Positions 1 through 7,248 of a DNA stretch of 64,000 nt are shown in pieces. Every line of letters starts with the position of its first letter. Position 1 is the stretch's first letter. The notes beneath the pieces were generated by a model. It ran no database searches. It worked only from the letters and a program-made list of their open reading frames with translations, and was not told the DNA's origin. Location: NCBI RefSeq assembly GCF_902859875.1, contig NZ_CADIKF010000037.1, positions 1-64,000 on the forward strand. Reading direction: 5' to 3'. Both the position numbers and the translations under genes were made by a program. Source of the DNA: Paraburkholderia solisilvae. GTDB taxonomy: Bacteria > Pseudomonadota > Gammaproteobacteria > Burkholderiales > Burkholderiaceae.

Positions 1-61
1 CCTGCACCATGCGCACTGCACGTTCGCGGACTTCAGCAGAAAACTTGTTCGACTTGTTCAT
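1..61 (-). CDS. IS3-family transposase OrfA, N-terminal fragment cut by the window edge
   Basis: The minus-strand ATG at 61-59 opens the peptide MNKSNKFSAEVRERAVRMVQ, which continues past base 1. This matches the start of the small DNA-binding OrfA subunit of IS3-family transposases, where the first helix of an HTH_Tnp_1 domain follows a short basic leader. OrfA normally works with OrfB, the DDE catalytic part made by frameshifting. GGAGCC lies directly ahead of the ATG. Only 20 codons are visible, so integrity of the element is unknown. Confidence 0.7.
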   Translation of the reverse strand, partial: MNKSNKFSAEVRERAVRMVQ

Positions 62-111
62 GGCTCCATTCTCTCAAAAGTTGGAGCCTCCACCAAATCC
101 GGGGCGGTTCA
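1..111 (-). mobile_element. IS3-family insertion sequence, terminal part (runs off the left edge)
   Basis: Read on the minus strand, the element begins TGAACCGCCCCGGATTTG at 111. After about 50 bases comes an ATG that opens a typical IS3-family OrfA. A TG start, a GC-rich end and orfA close inside it fit the Burkholderia-type IS3 elements I know. Only this end is in the window, so the other terminal repeat and the target duplication cannot be seen. It sits about 90 bases upstream of the methyltransferase gene at 200 and points away from it. Confidence 0.7.
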
Positions 112-199
112 AGGCTCGATGTTATTCGGGCCGGTGGACGGTACGGCTATGGACCGACGGGGCGTTCATCGATAGCAATCCAATAAGGAGCAAACAAAA

Positions 200-1405
200 G
201 TGCTGTGGGAAAGAAAGCTAGCGCAATGGGTTAAAGAAGTCCGAACCGAAGCCGACATACCCGTCCGTCTCAAACTCTGGAATGGCCAACATTACGACTT
301 CGGAGGTTTTGCAACTCCGCGTGTCACACTGAAAGTAAATGGCGCAAGCGCATTACCATACCTATTAAACCCAGACCTAAGCAACCTCGGCGAAGCTTAC
401 GTAAAAGGCAAGATCGACGTAGACGGCAAGCTCACCGACATAATCGAGTACGCCTACTCTCTCGCCAAAGACACCAGCTCCCGCGCAAGCGCAGGCTTAC
501 TAGCCAAACTGCGCAACTTCTACGCTCACACCCGAGCGGAAGACAAAAAGTCAGTCCAAGCCCACTACGACGTCTCAAACGACTTCTACAAGCTGTGGCT
601 CGACGAGAACATGCTTTATTCGTGCGCCTACTTCGAAACCGGCACCGAAGACCTAAATACAGCCCAGCTAAAAAAACTCGACCACATCCTGACTAAAATC
701 CGCGTCCAGCCAGGCCAGAGCCTGCTCGACATCGGCTGCGGCTGGGGTTCCCTGGTCATCCGCGCAGCCGAAAAATTCGGCGCCCAATGCGTTGGCGTCA
801 CGCTATCGCAAAACCAATTCGACCTTGCAACAGCCCGAGTCAAAGCAGCCGGCTTGGAAAACAGCATCGAAATCCGCTTACAGGACTATCGCGACGTAAA
901 AGGAACCTTCGACCGTGTCACCAGCGTCGGGATGTACGAGCACGTCGGCCGCGACCACCTGGTCGCCTACTTCGCCAAAATCCGCGACTTGCTCACAGAC
1001 GATGGCGTCGCGATGAATCACGGCATCACGCTATCCGATCCGGACGCGGCGGAAACGGCGGCCGGTCGGTTTATCGACCGATACGTCTTCCCCGATGGCG
1101 ATCTGCCGCATGTGAGTCGCGCGCTGCACGCGATGCAGGGCGGCGGCCTCGAGGCGCTCGACGTCGAGAATCTGCGACACCACTATGCCCGCACGCTCGA
1201 CTTCTGGGCCGACAACTTCGAAGCGCGTGCGCAGGAAGCAAAAGCACTCGTGTCCGACGAGAAATTTCGCATCTGGCGCGTCTATCTCGCGGGCTGCGCC
1301 TATGCGTTCCGTCGCGACGACATGGCGCTTTATCAGGTGGTGTGCTGCAAGAGCGGCCGCAACTCTCCAAACCTCCCGTGGTCGCGCCGATACATGTACG
1401 AGTAA
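200..1405 (+). CDS. Cyclopropane-fatty-acyl-phospholipid synthase family methyltransferase
   Basis: A 401-residue protein of the CmaS/Cfa family, which uses S-adenosylmethionine to add a methylene group across double bonds of membrane phospholipid acyl chains. The SAM-binding motif LLDIGCGWG starts near residue 175. The family block SVGMYEHVG follows, and the C-terminal part is typical of the family. The start is GTG at 200 with AAGGAG nine bases upstream. It is slightly longer than E. coli Cfa (about 380). Codon use is odd: the first two thirds favour A-ending codons, while the part after about 1000 is strongly GC-ending like the rest of the window. It stands alone behind an insertion-sequence end. 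Family is clear; the exact acyl substrate is not. Confidence 0.85.
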   Translation: MLWERKLAQWVKEVRTEADIPVRLKLWNGQHYDFGGFATPRVTLKVNGASALPYLLNPDLSNLGEAYVKGKIDVDGKLTDIIEYAYSLAKDTSSRASAGLLAKLRNFYAHTRAEDKKSVQAHYDVSNDFYKLWLDENMLYSCAYFETGTEDLNTAQLKKLDHILTKIRVQPGQSLLDIGCGWGSLVIRAAEKFGAQCVGVTLSQNQFDLATARVKAAGLENSIEIRLQDYRDVKGTFDRVTSVGMYEHVGRDHLVAYFAKIRDLLTDDGVAMNHGITLSDPDAAETAAGRFIDRYVFPDGDLPHVSRALHAMQGGGLEALDVENLRHHYARTLDFWADNFEARAQEAKALVSDEKFRIWRVYLAGCAYAFRRDDMALYQVVCCKSGRNSPNLPWSRRYMYE

Positions 1406-1888
1406 CGTGTGCACCTGCGAGTTTGCGCACCGCTCATGAAGATCGCGTCGGCGGCCTAATGCGTCGGCGCCCTCTCATCAGCGATTCGCTAACGACAACT
1501 TTCACCGACCTTCGTATCACCGTCCGTCGTCATATCAGCAATACGCCGACGGGCGGCCGACAGTCGCGACGATCGCTCATCGCTTCCCAGTCACAGCAAT
1601 CCACAGCGAACGTCGCGCATACCGAAAGTGGGCTATGCGCCCTTACCAAGCGCACGGCTCAACGCCAACATGAAAGCTCTTGAATCGCATTTGCGATGCC
1701 AAGCCACTACGCTTACGCCACGCATCGAGACTTCCCCCAGGAGTGCCAATCAGTCTGGAATAAAGCCATTCGATCGGCGTTCTTGAGACGTCGCCCAGTA
1801 AACGTGCCGCAATGTTGGACAGATCAAAATCTACGCGCACGGTAGCAACTTGCTGGGCTCTTCCTGCCCTTACTTTAGGAATGCAATC
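1406..1888. other. Intergenic stretch without a supported gene
   Basis: About 480 bases between the methyltransferase and the FMN reductase. Open frames on both strands lack a believable start or any family signal. One minus-strand frame (1643-1981) has some protein-like character, but it runs antisense into the next gene and I do not recognise it. TTTAGGA at 1874-1880 is the probable ribosome binding site of the next gene. Confidence 0.5.
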
Positions 1889-2470
1889 GTGACTAGAATT
1901 TCTGTAATCGTCGGCAGCGTACGTCCACAACGCTTCGCCGAGAAGCCGGCTAACTGGATAGCCGAACATCTGCGAAAGCACTCAGCGGTCGATACCCGTA
2001 TTCTCGATCTGGCTGACTTTCCGATGCCGATGTACGACGACCCTCTCCCGCCTGCGTATCCCGGTCGGGCGCCTTTCACCAACGAGGTCGTCATTCGCTG
2101 GACCGCCGAGATCGCCGCATCCGACGGTTTCGTGATCGTGACGCCCGAATACAACCATGGCTATCCGCCCGTGTTGAAGAATGCGCTCGACTGGGTCTAC
2201 GCCGAATGGAGTCGCAAGCCAGTGGCCTTCGTAGCCTATGGCGAGGTCGAAGGGGCACGAAGCGTCGTGCACCTCAGGGATGTGGTGGCGACCCTCGGCA
2301 TGGCTTCAATCAAGAGGGATGTGCAACTTCCGTTTTCCGCGTTGATGGCCCACTATCGAGCTGGCGATGTCGCCGCCGAGCTGGCAAAGTTCGACAATGC
2401 CGCCACCACCATGGTCGACGATCTCCTTTGGTGGACCAACGCCCTGAAAGAAGCACGTGACAAAACCTGA
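1889..2470 (+). CDS. NADPH-dependent FMN reductase family flavoprotein
   Basis: A 193-residue flavodoxin-like reductase of the NADPH_dep_FMN_red family (ChrR/YieF/ArsH-like), which passes electrons from NAD(P)H through FMN to quinones, metal ions or nitro/azo compounds. The phosphate-binding loop GSVRPQRFAEK lies at the N-terminus, and the family signature TPEYNHGYPPVLKNALDW is complete. I chose GTG 1889 because TTTAGGA stands eight bases ahead and the flavodoxin first strand begins right after it; an ATG at 1850 would add 13 unrelated residues. The gene ends at a strong hairpin shared with the convergent symE-type gene. The natural electron acceptor is not evident. Confidence 0.85.
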   Translation: MTRISVIVGSVRPQRFAEKPANWIAEHLRKHSAVDTRILDLADFPMPMYDDPLPPAYPGRAPFTNEVVIRWTAEIAASDGFVIVTPEYNHGYPPVLKNALDWVYAEWSRKPVAFVAYGEVEGARSVVHLRDVVATLGMASIKRDVQLPFSALMAHYRAGDVAAELAKFDNAATTMVDDLLWWTNALKEARDKT

Positions 2471-2490
2471 TTGAGGCGCTGACTCTGACG

Positions 2491-2530
2491 ACAAAGCCCG
2501 AGGTCGACAAGGACGTTCGGGCTTTGTATC
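2491..2530. terminator. Bidirectional intrinsic terminator between convergent genes
   Basis: A perfect 11-base stem, ACAAAGCCCGA (2491-2501) pairing with TCGGGCTTTGT (2517-2527), encloses a 15-base loop. It lies exactly between the stop codons of the FMN reductase (2470) and the SymE-like gene (2537). The U-run is weak in both directions, but position and stem strength support a terminator serving both genes. Confidence 0.7.
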
Positions 2531-2536
2531 GTCACG

Positions 2537-2821
2537 CTACCGACGCTGAGAAGCAGACTGCGCGTGATCAAGTTCCTGGGTTGCGGGCGTAATCACCAGC
2601 TTCCCCTTCTGAACCTCCACCCGAACCTTGCTGGAAATCGGAAACCCCGCCTCGTTTAGCCATCGCCCCGACAGACGAATCCAGGGCGCAGGCGGATAAT
2701 CCTCCTTCTCCCACGACGTATAAGGATAGTCGTGTGGTCGAGCCCACGGTTGACGTAGTCGCGATACCGTCAAGTAACGAACCGAAGTGCCTTCTGCTGT
2801 TTTATGATTGGCATTAGCCAT
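2537..2821 (-). CDS. SymE-family type I toxin-antitoxin toxin
   Basis: A 94-residue protein with the SymE_toxin signature PPAPWIRLSGRWLNEAGFPI followed by a VRVEVQKGKLVITP strand. SymE of E. coli has an AbrB-like swapped-hairpin fold. It is an SOS-induced, growth-inhibiting protein held down by a cis-encoded antisense RNA, SymR. Burkholderia genomes carry many such small genes. The ATG at 2821 has GGGAG seven bases ahead; a longer frame to 2878 has no such support. No antisense RNA promoter could be identified by eye, so the type I classification rests on family membership alone. No toxin partner gene adjoins it. Confidence 0.75.
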   Translation of the reverse strand: MANANHKTAEGTSVRYLTVSRLRQPWARPHDYPYTSWEKEDYPPAPWIRLSGRWLNEAGFPISSKVRVEVQKGKLVITPATQELDHAQSASQRR

Positions 2822-3020
2822 GGTCAACTCCCGTTTTGAGTTGGTTGTGGTCAGCGGGTCGTATGGGTGGCAGCCCATGCGGCCCGCGCTTCTTCTCCTT
2901 CCACTTCTCCTTGTTGCGCCAGATCGTGCTCTCGCGTCGATCCGTTATAGTTAGTGATCCAACGTATTCTCCGTGAATGCGGAGCAAGATGCAATATGGG
3001 TGATGGGTGGCTCGTCGGGC

Positions 3021-3731
3021 CTAGTCGCGGTCCTCGACAGAGAACCGGAATGGTATTTCCGGTTCGGTGAATCGCAGCCGGATTTCGTCGTCGGTTTTTG
3101 AGAAGTGTCGATGTTCAAACGTGTAGTACGACAGCAATAGGCCCACGCGAGCCTCGTGTTTGTCGTCGTACAGGTAGCTGCTCTTCGGAAAAGCTATCTT
3201 GCCGGCTTTATTCTCCACGACAGCACGGCATGACGAAAGCAAACCGGGCAATTGAAGAAAGGTTGCTTTGCTTTTTGGAGCAAGCGGATCGACGAGTAGA
3301 TATATTTGCGTATAGCGACCTGCCTCGCCGGATCCGCTACCGTTACCTTGCAAGCAAAGGAGCGCTGGACGGCCATTGGTGCTGGAAGCCTGGAATACGT
3401 TAGCGGATTGTGGATAGATAGACGACGGGTGTTCTCCAGGAAAGGTGGTGGCGTTGGCAAACCGATACGTCTTGCCATTTACCGTGATGCGGTCTTCCCA
3501 GACCCAGATGCGCAGAGATTTCCCGTCCAAACGGGATTGAAGTTCTGCGAAAACGCCCGGCTTACCTCGGATGGAATACACGACGTCCGAATCGGACTTG
3601 ATCGGGGCGGCGAACATGGTGTGAGGTTGTGTGGCATAGAACGGGTCGTAGTCTTCGTAGAAGGTAACTGCGAAAACGTTGCGCGCGAAAAAAATCGCCA
3701 CAACCGCGGCATACCTGACCATATTCTTCAT
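3021..3731 (-). CDS. Exported protein of unknown function
   Basis: A 236-residue protein that I do not recognise. It begins with a short basic stretch and a hydrophobic run (RYAAVVAIFFARNVFA), a convincing Sec signal peptide with cleavage after about residue 21. The mature part has alternating strand-like segments, a few tryptophans and tyrosines, and two widely spaced cysteines (in LLCLQG and LSSCRAV) that could form a disulphide in the periplasm. It reads freely from an ATG at 3731 to a stop at 3021. No neighbour gives a functional clue. GC content is lower than in the housekeeping genes of the window, suggesting accessory DNA. Confidence 0.6.
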   Translation of the reverse strand: MKNMVRYAAVVAIFFARNVFAVTFYEDYDPFYATQPHTMFAAPIKSDSDVVYSIRGKPGVFAELQSRLDGKSLRIWVWEDRITVNGKTYRFANATTFPGEHPSSIYPQSANVFQASSTNGRPALLCLQGNGSGSGEAGRYTQIYLLVDPLAPKSKATFLQLPGLLSSCRAVVENKAGKIAFPKSSYLYDDKHEARVGLLLSYYTFEHRHFSKTDDEIRLRFTEPEIPFRFSVEDRD

Positions 3732-4051
3732 TCGTAGCGGCCAAAGATGTGGATGCTGGCGATGCGGCCAGCCATAACAACGATCGCTCTCAAGCCGATG
3801 AAGTCTTTAGCGCTTGCTAGAGAATGTCCAGCGAGCGATTCGAATTTTGACAAAACATAACAAACTGGATGAAGCGGGCAACATGGTTTAGGCGACGCGT
3901 TAAGTAAATTCCGCAAGCGTCACGTCGATCGGCCTGAAATTCAGAATGCCATGGCATCCGAAATGATCTTGACGTCTTTCTAAAACGGATCAAACATGCG
4001 GTCTGCTGCGAACGACGCACGTGTATATCCAGACAACCGTGAGGATTGGTT
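3732..4051. other. Intergenic stretch without a supported gene
   Basis: About 320 bases of moderate GC between the start of the exported unknown and the YdcF-type gene, which diverge from here. It should hold both promoters, but I could not pick convincing -35/-10 pairs. GTGAGGA at 4039-4045 is the likely ribosome binding site for the TTG start at 4052. Confidence 0.4.
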
Positions 4052-4605
4052 TTGAAGCTTTTGAAGTTTGTTGTGTGCGCGTGGCTATTCGTCAGCATTA
4101 CCTTGACCGTCACCGGTCTGCTGACTCGGCCACAAGTCTCAGACGTCGCTATCGTGTTGGGGAACACCGTGCACCAGGAGGGAAATCCACCACCTCGTCT
4201 AGCGGCGAGACTAAACCGTGCCAAACGGTACTACGAAGAACGCCAATGCAAAATCATCTTCGTGAGCGGTGGCACCGGCGCCTCGGGCGTAAACGAAGCC
4301 ATGTCGATGCGGCGTGGCTCGTCAACGCAGGCATTCCAGCGAACAGCATCATCGTCGACACAGAGGGCAACGACACATGGGCGACGGCGCAACATGCCAG
4401 CAACTGGATGCGGAAACATCGCCTATCTAGCGCGATGGTCGTCACGCAGTACTTCCATGTCCCGCGGACCATGTTGGCGCTGAAGCGCTTTGGCGTGTCT
4501 GAAGTCAACGGCGCTTATCCGCCTTTCCTGGAAGGCCGTGACGCTTATTCGATCGTGCGTGAAGCACCCGCCTTTCTTTGGTACGCAGTGCGCCCCTTTC
4601 CTTGA
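4052..4605 (+). pseudogene. YdcF/SanA-type DUF218 protein broken by a frameshift
   Basis: Two overlapping frames together encode one DUF218 (YdcF-like) envelope protein. The first frame starts at TTG 4052 with GAGGA six bases upstream. It gives an N-terminal membrane helix (KLLKFVVCAWLFVSITLTV), the strand VAIVLGNTV and the loop VSGGTGASGVNEA. After about base 4300 the family resemblance moves to the other frame: AAWLVNAGIP, then VVTQYFHVPRTMLALKRFG, ending at 4605. One missing base near GAAGCCATG (about 4297-4305), for example in a C run, restores the reading frame. So this is either a recent loss or a sequencing error. The intact family is thought to act in cell-envelope functions; its reaction is not settled. 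Confidence 0.75.
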
Positions 4606-4953
4606 CACGCCCGTGTTCCGCCGTTCGCGGCGAGTTGCTATTCGTACAGCCCATTGGCTCATTGGCTGTCGCTCAATGTCTCACTCCTTCTTGTTCTAAC
4701 TTCCCCTTCTCAATTTGCATATTCACCATGGGTTCGTTGCATTTCATCAATTGAGAAATAGCGCGGACGAATCACATTAATAACGAACTAGTAGTGTTCA
4801 AAGCAGCCAGCTGACTGTAGCTTTGCAACGCTAATTAACTCTTTATCGCCGGCGCAATCGAAAATTAGAACGCCGTCCGCTTGGTTGCTTATATTGCCAT
4901 CATCGCAATTTTTCATCTATTTCACTTGGCCGTAATAATCCAGGAGTTGAGAA
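4606..4953. other. Upstream region of the kamA-like operon
   Basis: About 350 bases with no supported gene. The right part (about 4730-4950) is clearly AT-richer than the surroundings, as expected of a promoter region. TATATT at 4890-4895 is a possible -10 element, but no good -35 is correctly spaced. CAGGAG at 4940-4945, about eight bases before the ATG, is the ribosome binding site of the first operon gene. Confidence 0.4.
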
Positions 4954-6357
4954 ATGCTGAACGATGCAACACTGAAATTCAAGCCGTACACGCGCCAGAC
5001 GATCCAGCAGGCTCCGGAATGGTCCAAGCTTTCCCGCGAGCAGCAGGAGGCGGTCGACATCGTCGGCCGCGTGTTGCCGTTTCGTGTGAACCCGTATGTG
5101 TTAAGCGAACTGATCGATTGGGATCGCGTTCCGGATGACCCTATCTACCGTCTGACTTTTCCGCATCGGGAAATGCTGACGGAAACGGAATATAGCCAGC
5201 TTCAAAAGCTGGTGGTCGACGAAAATAAGAAGCACGAGGTGGATGACCTTATCAGATCAATCCGCCTTAGAATGAATCCCCATCCGGCGGGGCAATTGAC
5301 ACATAACGTTCCTCATCTCGACGGCATACCGCTTCCTGGTATGCAACACAAGTACCGGGAGACGGTTCTATTTTTCCCGAGCGCCGGACAGTCTTGCCAT
5401 GCTTATTGCACGTTCTGTTTTCGCTGGCCGCAATTTGTCGGGATGGACGAATTCAAGTTCGACGCGCGTGAAACAAGCCAACTGGTCGAGTACCTGAAAC
5501 GGCATCCGGAAGTAACCGATGTGCTCATTACGGGCGGCGATCCACTCGTCATGAATGCGCGGTCGCTCGCGGAATATCTGACGCCCTTACTGTCGCCCGA
5601 ACTCGCTCACATTCAAAGCATCCGAATCGGCACGAAATCGGTTGCATACTGGCCGCATCGGTTCGTGTCGGACAAGGATGCTGACGATCTTTTGCGAGTC
5701 TTCGAGTCGGTGGTCGCGTCGGGGCGCAATCTGGCGCTGATGGGCCACTACAACCATCCCAACGAACTCGAGCCTGCGATCGCCCAGCAAGCGCTCCGGC
5801 GAATCCTCGGCACCGGTGCGACGGTGCGCATGCAAGCGCCGCTGATCCGACACATCAACACCGATCCGGACGAATGGGCGCGGCTGTGGACGCTTGGCGT
5901 CAAGCTCGGCGCGGTGCCTTATTACATGTTCGTCGAACGCGATACCGGCCCGAGCGAGTATTTCAAGCTACCGCTTGCCGAGGCATACGACATTTTTCAA
6001 CGAGCATACCGGCAGGTGTCGGGACTTGCGCGCACAGTCCGGGGGCCGTCGATGAGCGCCTTTCCGGGCAAAGTTGTAGTCGATGGGATTGTCGAAATCC
6101 GCGGTGAGAAGGTGTTCGCGTTGCAGTTTCTGCAGGCGAGAAATCCTGAGTGGGTGCGACGACCGTTCTATGCGAAGTTTGACCCGCATGCGACGTGGCT
6201 CGACGATCTGGTGCCCGCGTTCGGCGAGTCGCGGTTTTTCTTCGAATCGGATGGCGTACCCGCGAGCGATAAACGGCGCGTTATTGCGTTGCATAGGGAG
6301 GACGCCGCTCCGTCGCGCGCGCCGGGCATGGCCGAGCAGCTCGAGGCCGCGCAATGA
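4954..6357 (+). CDS. KamA-family radical SAM protein (lysine 2,3-aminomutase-like)
   Basis: A 467-residue protein of the KamA family. Lysine 2,3-aminomutases use a 4Fe-4S cluster, SAM and PLP to shift an amino group from the alpha to the beta carbon. The cluster motif is C148-x3-C152-x2-C155 followed by F. An ITGGDPL motif for SAM lies in the barrel, and FPGKVV with K373 fits the PLP-lysine position. The region before this lysine reads GPSMSA, so the acidic residue that recognises lysine's side-chain amine in lysine aminomutase (Asp330 of the clostridial enzyme) is absent. The substrate is therefore probably not lysine. First gene of a six-gene operon; its stop overlaps the next start (ATGA). 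Confidence 0.8.
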   Translation: MLNDATLKFKPYTRQTIQQAPEWSKLSREQQEAVDIVGRVLPFRVNPYVLSELIDWDRVPDDPIYRLTFPHREMLTETEYSQLQKLVVDENKKHEVDDLIRSIRLRMNPHPAGQLTHNVPHLDGIPLPGMQHKYRETVLFFPSAGQSCHAYCTFCFRWPQFVGMDEFKFDARETSQLVEYLKRHPEVTDVLITGGDPLVMNARSLAEYLTPLLSPELAHIQSIRIGTKSVAYWPHRFVSDKDADDLLRVFESVVASGRNLALMGHYNHPNELEPAIAQQALRRILGTGATVRMQAPLIRHINTDPDEWARLWTLGVKLGAVPYYMFVERDTGPSEYFKLPLAEAYDIFQRAYRQVSGLARTVRGPSMSAFPGKVVVDGIVEIRGEKVFALQFLQARNPEWVRRPFYAKFDPHATWLDDLVPAFGESRFFFESDGVPASDKRRVIALHREDAAPSRAPGMAEQLEAAQ

Positions 6358-7238
6358 GCAGTCGTGCGCAACCCGACATCGAGCCCTACCACGTCTACGC
6401 GCTGCGCTACGCGACACATGAGGGTCGCAGGAGTGCCGAGAACTATCTGGGCCATGATCCGCATGGCAACCGCGGGATGCCGCTCGATTTCTACGTGTGG
6501 GTGCTGCGCAATAGCCAGCGCACCGTGCTTGTCGATACCGGCTTTAAGCGTGAACTGGCCGATAAGCGGCGCCGCAAATACTTCGCCGAGCCAACTGACC
6601 TTCTCGTCAAACTCGGCGTGGATCCGGCCGCAATCACCGACGTGGTCATCACTCACATGCACTACGATCACGCGGGAAATCTCGACGCATACCCACGCGC
6701 GCGCTTTCACGTACAGGAAAGCGAGCTTGCGTTCTGCACCGGTCGATGCATGGAGCACAACGCGTTGAGGGGACCATTTGAGGCCGCGGATGTCGCTCAA
6801 GCGGTGTTCAAACTGTTCGAAGGGCGGATCGCGTTTGTCAATGGCGATACTCCACTCTTCCCGGGCATCACCCTGCATCATGTCGGTGGCCACACGCCGG
6901 GCCTGCAGGTGGTCCGTGTCGCGACGCCGCGCGGGAATATCGTGCTGGCGAGCGACGCAGCGCATTACTGGGACAACCTGCGCGAACGCCGGCCATTTCC
7001 GATTGTGATCGATGTTGGCCGGATGCTCGACGCCCACGCCGCGATCGAGCGTCTTGCCGACGGACCCGACCACATCATCCCGGGCCATGATCCCCTCGTG
7101 CGCGCCACGTTCCCAACGCTTGCCGGCGAACCGAACATCGTCGCGTTGCACGAATCTCCCGTCGCCGTTCCGCGCTCGGCCAGCGATGGTGCCGATGCCC
7201 CCTTCGTCACCGACGAAGCAGCGTTGGGTTCACATTGA
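6354..7238 (+). CDS. AHL-lactonase-like metallo-beta-lactamase fold hydrolase
   Basis: A 294-residue metallo-beta-lactamase fold protein, closest by eye to N-acyl homoserine lactonases (AiiA/AttM type). The dinuclear zinc motif H101-x-H103-x-D105-H106 is intact (HMHYDHAGN). The further ligands appear in VGGHTPG, the ASDAAHYWDN segment and the IPGHDP loop. The active site should hydrolyse a lactone or similar ester. In this operon that could be quorum-signal quenching, but hydrolysis of a pathway lactone is at least as likely, because the gene is translationally coupled to the radical SAM gene (ATGA overlap) and followed after ten bases by an FAD enzyme. The start ATG 6354 is fixed by that overlap. 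Confidence 0.8.
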   Translation: MSSRAQPDIEPYHVYALRYATHEGRRSAENYLGHDPHGNRGMPLDFYVWVLRNSQRTVLVDTGFKRELADKRRRKYFAEPTDLLVKLGVDPAAITDVVITHMHYDHAGNLDAYPRARFHVQESELAFCTGRCMEHNALRGPFEAADVAQAVFKLFEGRIAFVNGDTPLFPGITLHHVGGHTPGLQVVRVATPRGNIVLASDAAHYWDNLRERRPFPIVIDVGRMLDAHAAIERLADGPDHIIPGHDPLVRATFPTLAGEPNIVALHESPVAVPRSASDGADAPFVTDEAALGSH

Positions 7239-7248
7239 GGAGAGTTCA

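Noticed and set aside
787..1683. 298-codon plus-strand frame overlapping the methyltransferase
   Set aside because: Arg-rich shadow in another frame, overlapping a gene with clear SAM motifs.
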